A stretch of 64,000 nt of DNA from Ciona savignyi (Eukaryota > Chordata > Ascidiacea > Phlebobranchia > Cionidae), in the NCBI GenBank assembly GCA_000149265.1, contig CH003296.1, positions 195,619 to 259,618 on the forward strand, written 5' to 3'. A program made the translations under genes and the position numbers. Under the pieces are notes generated by a model. It was not told the DNA's origin and ran no database searches. It was given only the letters and a program-made list of their open reading frames with translations. Below are positions 1 to 13,400 of the stretch, piece after piece (the stretch's first letter is position 1; each line of letters begins with the position of its first letter).

Positions 1-779
1 CGCTCTGGCGCCCTCATGCGCGATAAACAAACATTTGAATGACGTCACGCTCAAATCTGTTTTGAAGTTATATGGAGCGGGAAAAAAACTTTATAGAGTT
101 ACAAAATATTTAATAGTAATAAAAAATAATTTTGAATTCAAATTTTACCGATAAATACTTGATTGCCTTTTAAATAGTGAAATAAAGCAATCGGCGGACG
201 AAAAAGTTTAAAATTAAGACAAATCCCAAGCCTTAGAAATACAACAAAAAAATAGTACACAACAAATTTTGTATTAGTAAGTAGACAACAACACATGCGC
301 TATTCTAGCAAAGTCTAAAGGAAATCAGTAAAGCCAATAGTTTAAATCCACTTTGTATGTTAAAAATTGCTTAAAGAATTTGAACGGCCAATGTTGTTGA
401 GAGAAATTTATTATTAAAATACAAACTTTAGACTCTAGGCTACTAAATGCCGATTTTCGTTGGTGTATCATCCCTATCACTACTAACGAGTATGTTCAAC
501 CAGTGTGCGATAAATAAAATCCCTAAGGCTTAGTGGATGAAACTTTCAACTAAAATTAAAGAAACGTTTCAAGAGTATACAACAATGATCTAGCGATAGT
601 AATTAGGCTGTTGGCGGGTGGTAATTTGACAATTGTCCGATTTATACATTTTCCACGTTTTCCTAATAACCGGGAAAGAACATAAATATCCGATCCCATT
701 AATCTCAATAACATTAATTAGGTTAGTTGACAGATGGGTGGCGGGCCGGAATATCAGCCAAAAGGCAAATGGGTTTAGA
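1..779. other. No gene seen
   Basis: AT-rich sequence without convincing exons or repeats, downstream of the GluD-like stop codon. It may hold that gene's 3' UTR. Confidence 0.5.
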
Positions 780-1072
780 ATAGGATAGATATTCATGTTT
801 ATCCCCGTGAATGGGAAAACCAAGGGGGTTAACACACGGGCAATCGTCAGATCACCTCGCGCCCATCGTCGGGTTGCGGGAGCTATTGCAGTGGGTTGTG
901 TATATTAGACACGTTTCTTCAATTTGGTAGAACCCATTAATCCGTTGGGTTCAGGCAATGTCCATAAAGTGCATTGCCTAAGGACACAACCGACTAGCTA
1001 GCGACCAGTTTCGCACGAGCAACCTTTCGATTGAAAGGCGACGCACTTAACCGCCAGACTAACGGGTCGGCC
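780..1072 (-). mobile_element. SINE-A, near full length (family definition)
   Basis: Read in sense, SINE-A has a tRNA-like head with a box B-like GGTGCGAAACTGG. A central domain with the palindrome CCTTGGGCAAGG follows, then a body with CCGGTAACCCGACGGTGGGC. The 3' tail is AACATGAATATCCTATCC, often with extra CCTAT units. Length is about 290 bp. Confidence 0.9.
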
Positions 1073-1407
1073 ATTTTTAAGCCTTTAGCAATGTGTGCCA
1101 TTGTTTTCAACACACTGACAAATACAGGGACTTATGTGGCTATGTTCAAAAAGGCAAAGCAATTTTGTAATAGCTTCTACAGGATACTATTGTACCTGAT
1201 CCTGTTTGGTTAACTTTGGGTACAAAAGGGCAAACATGAGAAACATTTATTCATGGTCACTGTTATTGGAAATGGCTAATTTTATTTCACGCACGTTGTA
1301 CGACTTAATAGCGTGACGTATATTACCCAATACAGTTTTCTGCAACTGAAGTATAACGGAAAAGTTTGCACACGAAAAAGTTTGCGACACATTTCCGAAC
1401 ATAAATT

Positions 1408-4400
1408 TTACACCGAACTCTTTTTGAGCAGCGAATGGACTTGTGTTGCGTTGAGACCGTCATTTGTACATGCCGTATCCACAGTCATATTAGGCACACA
1501 CTTTTCAAGGATTCTGTTTCGAGTTGACCTTGGGAAGGTTTGAATGTGGCAGCCCACTGATGTCTCTTTCTTCGTTGCATTATCAAACGCTACTGGTGAG
1601 CTGCAATTTGCAGAACTAGTGAACACTTCAGTAGTCCCATCTTGCTCTGCAACTAGAGGCTTGCAAGGTGAGCTAACCAATTTTGTATAATTCGAAGGCG
1701 CCGAACCCAGCTTCATTTTTGCCATTTTTTCTTTGCTAGATGCGATTTCAAATGTACGAGGGGTGTTCTTGGATTCGGTTCTGTTTAAAATACAAAAACT
1801 TGTTTGAAACATTGGTAACCTAACTTGATTCAACTAATATTTATTGGCATCATTTACGCAAGCGAAAAGAGCACAATTAGAGTATTTTGATTGAAAGTTA
1901 GAACTGTCTCCTTGTCTATGATGTTGTAGCATGTCATTGGTTTTTGTCTTTACATTGAAAACCTATTGCGTAGTTAATTGGAGACAGGGACAAGGCAAGA
2001 ATGCTTGCTTTATTAAGTTGATTTTAAAAAACCAATGTAAGCTAAATCGTGTTAACCATGTATTTAAACACCACTGTTTGTAAAACAAATTTTGTATGCT
2101 ACATGTTTGTGCAAGCAGGGTCCCTAATATAAACCGAGTGTATGATTTGTTTCTTGATAGGATAGGATAGTATAATTATGTTTATCCTCGTGAATGGAAA
2201 ACTCAGGGGGTTAACACACAGGCAATCGTCTCGCGCCTACCGTCGGGTTGCCGGAGCTATTGCAGTGTGTTGTATAATGATAGACACATTCCTTCAATTT
2301 GGTAGAACCCATTAATCCGCTGGGTTCAGGCAATTTCCGTTAAGTTACTTGCCCAAGGATACAACCGACGAGCTAGCGACCAGTTTCGGAGAAAGATTTT
2401 GACGAGAATGGTTATTAGTCTGTAAGTTGACAGACAACGCAACCTGTTGTTTCGATGCATTAATCCGGAAATCTGAGAAACGTTGTTTTCTAGCAATTCG
2501 TCAGGTTCTTGAAAGCTCTCGACACTGGAACAAGTTTTGAGTTTCGATTAAATGTGGAACCGCTATTATATTCAGTTTGGATCGAACTAAGTTAGGATAG
2601 AATATGATATACATGTTTATCCCCGTGAGTGAGAAAACCAAGAAGGTTAACACACGGGCAATCGTCAAATCACCTTGCTATTGCAGTGTGTTGTATAATG
2701 ATAGACACGTTCCTCCAATTAGGTAGAACCCATTAATCCGCTGGGTTCAGGCAATGACCGTTAAGTGCATTGCCGTTAACACAACCACGGTAAAGGTCGA
2801 ATCAACCACACATCTGGTCAATAACTTGATAAAGACTTTCATGGCCAAAGGTGGTCTGAACGGTCAATAACACCATTGAAAGCTAAAGAAATGTTCGCAA
2901 AGTTACTTGGCGTGTTCATTTTTTGGGCAATACTAAAAGAAGAGAAAGCCAGAAGAAGGGAAGGATGGAAACTGCTCACCAAAACTATGGAAATTCATTT
3001 CAACCCTTTCCTAACCACTGATCTCAACCCCAGTACTTTTGCTTTATTTATTGTCAAATCTTTCCAATCGATCACTTAACCAAATTACCTCGGATTGATT
3101 TGTGTTGCTTCGTGTACTATTGAATCCAGCAGTTGAATAAGCAGTTCTTTCTTGCTCAATATCAAATGTATATCTTTTCCGTTGGACTTTGTACGACGGT
3201 GTTCATCCTTTGAAATATTGTCCGTCAAGCCACTCAATTGTTTATCCATATATACAAAACAAGACGAACCATTTTTGTTACATTTGGTGGGTAAGATTTC
3301 CCTTTGCCAAGATGCACGCATATCTCCACGACCGCCAATAGAATTCCCAAAACTAATCCTGTCGCGAGCACGAAAAATATCCCAGTGAAATTCTGTTAAA
3401 AAGATACACATGACTTTTAACAATTGCACAACCGTTCTGATTAGTATGTTATTACAGGTATTTTCAATTGCATCGGTATAGACTATCGTAGGCGTCGGAC
3501 CGTTAGCCGAAAGATTAAATAACGAAAGTGGTGGCTGGGGTTATGTTCTCGATTATCGGTATCATGTTACATATGGGTTATCTATCTTATTGTTACATAA
3601 AGGTTATCTTATGTTGTAATGATAAACTAGTGTTCAATCCTGTGTAATGATAAACTAGTGTTCAAAGTGATATATATGTGTATACATAAATTGACTGAGC
3701 AACATATTCTAATGAGCCCAGTTATTGTACATCAGCTTCCGCCATTAGGGGCTATCCGTTACACTCTCCTGGCAATAACGACTGTTATTTTAACACTACG
3801 AGAATGAAATAAATATTATATTTTTTTACCGAGGCGAACCCATGATGGGCTCGGACCGTTTTGTATATATAAGAGTCGGTATATGTATCGGTCGACCTAA
3901 CCATTCGGCCACACGACCGTACCATATATTTTATATTTAGTTCCAGAATTTTGCTCCGTTCAGTGTATAAATGTTTAGAACGTCACCCCATTTATATTGC
4001 TCACGTTTAATGTCAATTCTGCTCCTTCAGAATTCTGTGCGTCTTTTTCCAATTTGCATTTGCCTGATTTGGGCCACCATTTGTTCTTAAGTTTCTCAAT
4101 CCACCCTTTATCTTGTAGATCCATAATTCTACGAATATGTATGTTATAAATTATAACAAATTAATGATGTACTCAGTGGTGACACTTCGCATCACATACC
4201 GCGGCCGTTTTATTACCTGAACCCAGCGGATCAATGGGTTCTACTACATTGAAGGAACATGTAAATCATACAAAACACTACACTGTAATAGTTCCGGTAA
4301 CCTGACAGTGGGCGCGAGGTAATCTGATGCCTATGTGTTAACCCCCTTGGTTTTCCCATTTATGGACAAACAGGAATATCCTATCCTAACCACATGATTA

Positions 4401-7400
4401 GTCGCTGTATTTTTTCCAGGTAAAGTTTTAAACCCAATACGGGCAAAATAAATCGGTCAAACGACTATAGGTTTACACACTTGTATTGAAACGACCGTTA
4501 AACAACAATCAGGTTCTGCCGACAGAAAAAAATTAAATTGTCCTGACTTTCTTTAAACCACAAACATAAATTTCAAACTTACTCCAGCGAAACGGGGTCT
4601 CTGTACGGACTGCCGTGAGGCAACGCGAAGCCATAACCCTTGTCGTAGATGGAATCACGAATCGTTGTGATTCCGCATGTCTTGTGGTTTATTACTTCGT
4701 ATTCTGGAAATCATAGGATATTTATGTGTATGCCCGTGAATGGGAAAACACAAGGGGGTAACACACGAAAATGAACTATTATCAAAAACTAACTAGGAAT
4801 AAAAAAGAAAAAGGCCGAATAGATTCACCAGTAAGAGCGTGTATAATAACCCCCGTTGCGATTTTCGAGGATAAAACAAGACTATTCTATACTATTATTT
4901 TACCGATCCTAAACTACCAATTTACGGGGATATTACAGAAGTGTCCTACACCATTAGTCTTTAATGCCAAGATGCTTTCTCAGCCGCCAAGATCGTCACA
5001 TTCAACCACGGGATTAAGTTGTATTAAATATGAATAATCCGTAATCGATCCTCAAATCGCACTTAAAGAATATTTCTCTTAAAGAATATTTCTCCGGCCA
5101 GTTAGTCTAGTGGTTCATTGCGTCGCTTTTCAATAAAAAGGTTGCAGGTGCGAAACTGGTCGCTAGTTAGTCGGTTGTGTCCTTGGGCAAGGCACTTTAC
5201 GGACATTGTCTGAATCCAGCGGATTAATGGGTTATACTAAATTGAAGAAACGTGTGAATTATACAAAACACGTGGTAATAGCTCCGGTAACCCGACGGTG
5301 TGCGCAAGGTGATCTGTATATTGCCCATGTGTTAACCACATTGGTTTTTCCATTCACGGACATAAATATCCTATTATATTTTACTATCCATGTTAACCAG
5401 GTCTGAGATCGCATAAAATAAATTCATTTGTTACCTATGACGGCAACATCCCACAGAAAAGCGAAGTGACCGTTGGCCGCTCGTTCAAAGCCATGCGCCG
5501 CGTCGTTTATAACATTCGATCGTTTCTTCACGACTTGCGACATTCGTTTATAAAGTGAAGTTGCGTCAGTCGTTTCCTCGCCTCGGTTCTGTGGAATTGG
5601 GGTTTAAGTGTTGGTTTAGTTTATTCATTTTTGCCCCAGTTTTTAAAAATGGCAAACGAATATAATCACGATACAGGAACGGGAAAAGACGGCAAAACAA
5701 CCAGGCGTTAAAACACGTCATTAAAGAAAAAGGATATCATTTAATAAATATAGCGGACGCGGCCGCCAAACCTATGCGACAGAACAACATTAAGCGATTC
5801 AAATTTAATTAAGACCAAACAATATAGTGATACTATGGGATAGTCAGACCGATTAGTTTGGTGGGTTAGTGCATCGCCTTTCAGCCGAAGAGTACACAAC
5901 ACACTGCAATAGCTCCAGCAACCCGACGATGGGCGCGATGTGATCTGACGATCGCCCGTGTGTTAACCCCCTTGGTTTTCCCATTCACGGGGACAAACAT
6001 GAATATCCTATCCTATCCACCTATTTTGTAATGTTAAAATTACGGTTTGATGAAAAAAAATTCTTATCTTTCAGAAGACCAGAAAACACATAAAATAATT
6101 GAGTTGGAAATGCTGAAAAAGCTTAGTTGTAAATGGCCAAATTCTTTTTGATTTTATATGCGATTCCGCTATCGCGTGATACACAACAAATTTAGAAATG
6201 TACCTCGGATACATATAAACTAACATTACTAAAGGTGTTAACACATTTGCACATTTATGTGAAAAGTAGAGTAATCATTGATTTGGACAGAGTTACATGT
6301 TGGAGATTTACTGAAACTTGCGTATTTTTTGTGTGTGTTAAAATTGTGTCAATAGTTAACTCGAAATAATCAAGCACCAAACATATAGGATACCAACGTC
6401 ACTGTATTTGCTATTTATGCTTTGCTTGTACGGCACACTCACTATAATAAAGTTAAATATGCTCGTATCCTTGACTGTCCCATAACTGTAGTCTTTTTGA
6501 AATGCCAAATCACGTATCGATCGAATTGGAGAATCCAACCGCTTGACGGTAAGGAACGCAGCCAAATTCGCGGTGTACGACGATATGACAAATAGAGTGA
6601 AAAGCCACCAAAACCCAACTACGACTCGAGCTGGTAATGTGACTTTGTTTAGATCGCCACCTAAAATCAACAACGAAGAGTAAACGGGTATTTTATCGTT
6701 AACGTTAAACCCCGCTATACCTTGTTGCATTAAGGAACTATAGGCAAACCAGAAAACAGAGCGTAGGTTGAAGGTTTCTGTTTTTCCGTCGTTGTTCAAC
6801 ACTTCTCTTCGATTTGGACTTACCTGTTTGTAATATCGTTGAAGAACAATTTTTATATAATATAAACGTCATGACAAAATGTAAAAGCCTATATTTTAAG
6901 CCCGACCGGTTAGTCTAGCGGTTAAGAGCGTCGCCTTTCAATCCAAAGTTTGCAGATGCGAAACTGGTTGCTAGCTAGTGGGTTGTGTCCTTGGGCAAGG
7001 CACTTTAGAGACATTGCCTGATACCAGCGGATTATAGTGGGTTCTATATTAAAGCCTATATTTTAAACAAAGAATATAGGTCGTTACAAAAAATGTCGCA
7101 TGTTATATTATTATCTTCGAACTGCATGTGCCATTATTGCCAAGGTAATCTGTGTATCATTAAAATGAACTTGCACATATAATTTACTTATTTTTTTTCT
7201 TTACCGAGCCAAGTTTCAAACCGAGAATGGGCTAATAACGTACTCTGTTTTTGTCAGTCCGGTATATCTATCGGTCGCCCAAACCATTTGGCCACACAAC
7301 CGTACGAGCATGAACAACTTACCAGGGTTAAAATGTAGATAAAAACCACGACCAGCACAAGAGACGAGATTATGCAGAACCTAGAACAAAAGTATTAAAA

Positions 7401-10400
7401 AAAGATTTGAATTCCACCGATCAATAAAGCTTACCAAACGCTATAATGAAACGGCTCCACGAATGAAAATAGGGAAATTGCGGCGTGTGGTTTCTTGATT
7501 ACTATTCCGACCGAGTAATCCATATATCTCCGTGCGAAGTCGACCACGACTTCTCGGTCTGCGGTGATTGTCATTGCAGCAACTGACATGTCGGCTTTCT
7601 GCGAGGAAAAAACATTTGCGATACATGGTATATTAGTGCGGCGTCGAATAGTTGACAATACAGCTCGGTCAGCAGTCAACTGAACCCCTTACAACTTAAC
7701 CCCTAACAGTTTAAAGGGGTTCAATTGAGAGGGGTTAAGTTAAAGAGGGTTATGTTGTAAAGGGGTTAAGTTAAAGAGGGTTATGTCGTAAAGGGGTTAA
7801 GTTAAAGAGGGTTATGTTGTAAAAGGGTTTAGTTGTCATTGAACCTAGCAGCTCATACCCCCTGCATGACGTCACCAATTAGTCCAGTCCACGTTCCATT
7901 GGGTAAAATGTGGCCATAATGCTTGTCCTGTACTTCGTATAGCTCGTACTGGAAGCCAACCCGATCAGCCAATGCGTCCAAAAGGTCGATCGCAAACCCG
8001 TGGAAATGCGGACGACCTTCGTTCCTACTGATTATCACGAAAGGATGCTCCTATAAAGGTTAATGCACAAATTACTGTGGAATTATACGATTCTGGATCA
8101 ATAAAATCAATCGGGGAATAGAAGAGTTCGCCGTTTCAATAGTCAACTTCATATAACGTGTTATGGATAGGATATTCATATTAATCATCATGAATGAGTA
8201 AACCAAGGGGTAATCGTCACATCACCTCGCGGCCACAGTCGAGTTACCGTAGCTAACAACCAACTATCAGCGAACAGTTTCGTATCTGCAACCTTTCGGC
8301 GAAAAGGCGAAAGACCACCATACTAACCGGTCGGACATTTAAATTCGCCCAAACGATTCATTAGTAAATTTGTTATGACTGATGTTTCTACACGCATAAT
8401 GCCCGAACATTCATAGTTACGCTTAGAAATTCTATGGAAGCAGCAAGATGGAAAATAATTGGATTAGCAGCGTCGACGAATGGCGGGTGTTATGAACTCG
8501 ATTATATAAATTAAAATTACGCTGCTCTGTTCATATACTCGCTGGGATATAGGATATTTATGTTTATCCCCGTGAATAGGAAAACCAAGGGGGTTAACAC
8601 ACGGGCAGTCGTCAGATTACCTCGTGCCCACCGTCGGGTTAGTGAAGCTATTGCAGTGTGTTGTACATGATTTACACATTCATTTAATTTGGTTGAACCC
8701 ATCATTTCACTAGGTTTAGGCAATGTCTCTATAGTGCCTTGCCCAAGGACACAACCTACTAGTTAGCGACCAGTTGCGAACCCGAAACCCTTCGCCTGAG
8801 CGGCGAACCAGCAGATTAATCGGTCGCACGAAATTTTTAATTTAAACACATTCAAAGAGCACAGAAAAGTATATATGCTGCCTATACCTCTAGTGTTGCA
8901 ATTTTTAGTGTAATGTTCCCAACCGGTAATGAATGGTCATCTCGTGATTTTCCATTTGCATTTAATAAAGTAATTGTTCTTTCCTGTAAAAAGTACTTCT
9001 TAAAAACTGCATGATTAAGAATGATAAGGGCATTGGTTGGGACGGCATGCCACCAAACCTTAATTCTCGATTTGTTAGTTTTTATGCGGATGTGTTTATT
9101 GGAAATGCTAGGGTTTCAACGAGATCACTTAAAAATTATATAAAATAAACTAAAATAGCTAACCCGTATGCAGGAATGTGGTTTTCTGACGCATGTTAGT
9201 GTGATAACAATAGGATAGGATAGAATATTCATGTTTATACCGTAATGGGAAAACTAAGGGGGTTAACACACGAGCAATGGTCAGATCACCTCGCGCCCAT
9301 CGTCGGGTTACCGAAGCTATTGCAGTGTGTTGTTTATATGAAAAACATGTTCCTTCAATTTGGTAGAACCCAATAATCCGCTGGGTTCAGACAATGTCCG
9401 TTAAGTGCTTTTCCTCTCTTATCTAGAAATCAAGTTCGCACAAAACCCAAAAGTACTTACGAATCTGAAAGGTTTGTTTCTTCCTACGGGTTTATGAACA
9501 ACTTCAAATGTCGATAGTTTGTTGTACCCGGACTCTGTTAGGCTGAGTCCAGACAAAACCCCAGATGTGTTAAGCTGTTGATCAAGAACATTTATTTGTA
9601 GTTATTCATAAAAGGTCGGTCCGACCGGTTAGTCTGGCGGTTTAGTGTGAAGCCTTTCTACCGGAAGGTTGCAGGTGCGAAACTGGTCGCTAGCTATTCG
9701 GTTGTGTCCTTGGGCAATGCACTTAACGAACATTGCCTGAACCCTGCGGATTAATAGGTTTTACTAAATTGAAGGACCGTGTGAATTATACACAACACAC
9801 TGCATTAGCTCCGGTAACCCAATGGTGGGCGCAAGGTGATTTGACGATTGCCCGTGTGTTGACCCCCTTCATTTTTCCATTTACGGGGATAAACATGAAT
9901 ATCCTATTCTTAGGTGTATTTTGGATCACGTTCAAACATATATTCTTTTTTCATTGTTTATCATAAAAAAATTAATTGAATTTTTTTCAGCATTAAAAAC
10001 ATTCAAAAATTTAGCACAAATATTACCTTGTGCATTATTTTCATTATAGATTCCCCACCCGGCCAAAATAACCGAGTTTTTGATGAGCATGTCAGTGGCG
10101 TCGAGCTGATATACGTTCGATCCACAATCGCCCGGGTAAGAGCGGTGCTCAGGTGTAATATGCCATCGTGGAGGTAATAGGCGGAAAGCTGAAAGCGACA
10201 GTATTTGTCTGAGTAAACAAAATTAAATTGTATACATGAGACATGAATAAAAACAGCGGTCATATATTTCAAACCAGGTCCAGTTTAAAGTGTAAAGCAT
10301 ATACATAGATACTAAAAACCTTAATATATGCTTCTCTAATTAAAAAAAAGGAATTCACACTTTTTGTGTGAATGTAAAAGATTTAAATTATATGTCCCAG

Positions 10401-13400
10401 TTTTGTAACACTTTTTCGTCAAACATTTTATTTTTTACTTTTTTGCAAGAGTCGAGGCCACTTCAATGCACCTTTGTGCCTAGAGTCACGAGTTTGAAAG
10501 ATTTAAGTCAATTTAAGTTTTTGTTAAATACATTTGCGGTGGCCTAGAAAATAACACGCTATACACGACAAGTTATACCGGGATCTCATCAGCTTGTACT
10601 GTCGGGCAGTTCCTACAGGTCGATCGAACATCATTATTCCACGCTCGGACAAATCTAAAAAATATTTAACTTTACAGCTAAATAGCATGCTATAGGATAA
10701 TGAATTATAAGGGTTGGCCCGTAAAGCGTGGACCAAAGTGCGAAAAAATGGAAGTCCAAAAATTATCTGCAATCGTAGTGCTCTGTTCTATGTCACCGTA
10801 TATATATTGATCTGATACACAAACATGTTTAGGCTGATACAAATAAAATATACGTTATATTTTGCAGGGACAAATAACAGCGGAAAAACCAGTACAAATT
10901 ACATAAGAGGAAAACCGACAAAATCATAAAAAAATGTTTTATAAATTAAGCCATCTCATGTATGTTACTTAACATAGATGGCTGTTATGTCTGTATTGAT
11001 TTACATGTATTTTGTTGCACGTATAAATATTAAAAACAGTTTGAAAACCGGCGCCCTAATACGGCTTATTTGTTTTTGTAAAAAGAAACTCTTGGATTTC
11101 CTTTACTCAAAGACACTTAAAGTAAATCCTCCAAGTTAGTCTGGTGGTTTGGAGCCCCGCCTTTCAACCGAAAGGTTAAAGGCTCGAAACTAGTCGCTAA
11201 CTAGTCGGTTGTGTCCTTGGGCAATGTACTTAGCGGACATTGACCTGAACCCAGCAGATTAATGGGTTCTATCAAATAAAAGAAACGTGTCTATCATATA
11301 CAACACACTGCAATAGCTCCGGTAACCCGACGGTGGGCGCGAGGTGATCTGACAATTGCCCGTGTGTTAACCCACTTCCCATTCACATGGATAAACATGT
11401 ATATCCTATATCCTAAATAGACCCTTAAGTTCCTCCGTACCTTTGTACAGTAGGTCGACTGGTGTTGTAGAACATCTTGATGACGGTAATAGGTGACGAA
11501 GACAACTCTAAGTTCCGCAGATGTTTGGAAGTCGTCGATAAATTGAGAATTATCCAACGAATATAACGTTCTGGTCTACGCGATAGTTTCTCCAACTGTA
11601 GATTGAAATTTAGTTGTTGTGTTCAACAGGGAGTAACAAATATTGTCCATTGTATAATAATATAGTTCTTCGCATTCATACTCATAAAAGGTCAAATGAA
11701 TAAGATCATACTGACCGATTTTGTAGGTCTAACTACGGTCTAACTTAGTAGATCGCGACTTATTAGTCTGATGGTTTAGTGCGTCGCTTTTCAGCCGAAG
11801 CGTTGAAGGTGCGTAACTGGTCGCTAGGTAGTCGGTTGTGTCCTTGGGCAAGGCACTTAATGGACATTGCCTGAACCCAGTGGAATAATGTGTTCTACCA
11901 AATTGAAGGAACGTGTGAACCATACACAACATACTGCAATAGCTCTATTAACCCGACGGTGGGTGCAAGGTAATCTGACGATTGCCCGTGTGTTAACCCC
12001 ATTGGTTTCAACATTCACAGTGATAAACATAAATATCCTATGTAAAATACTATTGGTGTGTATCTTTGTGACCAAATGTTTGTTATATCATGTTTATAGT
12101 TCAGTAAACTGAAACGTTTATATTTCTTGAACAGAACCCACACATAGTTCTCACCTTTCTTATCAAGGCAATGGCATTTCTAGGTCTTGCAATCACAATA
12201 GCCGCGTCCACGGTAAAGTAACGTGTATTAACCAAAATATGGTTAACGTGGTGACTAGCACTATCAATTTGAGCGTCCCAAGATTTCGATATTGTTGGAG
12301 CCGCTATTCGAATCAAGAATTTCGTAGGAACCCCAGTGTATAGTTTTCCCTGACTCAATTTGTATGCCAAGCGCTCTGCCATTGCTGTTTCTGAAAGGTT
12401 TCACATGTAAAGTAGGATAGGATATTCATGTTTTATCCCAGTGAATGGTAAAACCAAAGGGGTTAACACACGGGTAATTTTAAGATCATCTCGCGCCCAC
12501 CGTCAGGTTACCGGAGCTATTGCAGTGTGTTGTATATGATTGACACGTTCCTTCAATTTCGTAAAACCCATTAATCCGCTGGGTTCAGGCAATGTCCGTT
12601 AAGTGACTTGCCCAAGGACACAACCGAATAGTTAGCGAACAGTTTCGATCATGCACCCTTTTGGTTAAAAGGTGTCGCTGTAAACCACCAGACTAACTGG
12701 TCGGACTAAACGTTTTTAAACAAACGTTTTAATGATATAATTATTATATGACATATTATATTATAATTTTATTACTTCTTTATTATATAATAATATAATA
12801 TTCCTTTAATACCCGGTAACTAACTGTATTAGCAGGACTGACTTCTTGTCTTGTGTGACCCAATAACTAAACATTAAAACAAACCTGAAAATATGTTCTA
12901 ATGTATTATATCAACGAAACATGAGTAATGTTTGAGTCACAGACCAATAAACAATGGGCATTAAAGGAGTCCTAAACATTGCACAGTTTCTACCATTACC
13001 CGCGTCTTCCTCGCATATTATAATGGTGTTGAATATTCTTTGCTCAGTCAAGTATTTGTTCAGCGTGTTTAACACCGCGTTTGTATCTGGTTTCGGTGAA
13101 AACGTGTAAGTCCCAGCTTGCTGCTTGCATCGGACACCGCCAATCTTTGAACAAATATACATTTAAAAGGATATTGAAGTAAAAAATATTAAATATAATA
13201 GGTATTAAAATATAATTTAAAAAAGTATTTAAAAATATAATTTTAAAAAGTATTAAAATATAATTTAAAAAGTTATTAAAATATAATTTAAAAAGTTATT
13301 AAAATACAATTAAAAAAAGGTATTAAAATATTATTTAAAAAAAGGTATTAAAATATAATTTAAAAAGTTATTAAAATACAATTAAAAAAAGGTATTAAAA

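Noticed and set aside
1313..1543. Plus-strand ORF overlapping the last GluD-like exon
   Set aside because: Shadow of the minus-strand coding exon, which joins in phase and ends in a PDZ ligand.
3826..3924. tRNA gene candidates with box A and box B
   Set aside because: No cloverleaf with proper acceptor stem or anticodon arm; many diverged copies with A-rich ends show these are SINE-B.
8517..8723. Many 60-80 codon ORFs starting MPEP/MPKP and ending in FTGIN-like peptides
   Set aside because: All are copies of the same SINE-A frame, not genes; noted only as a property of the SINE.
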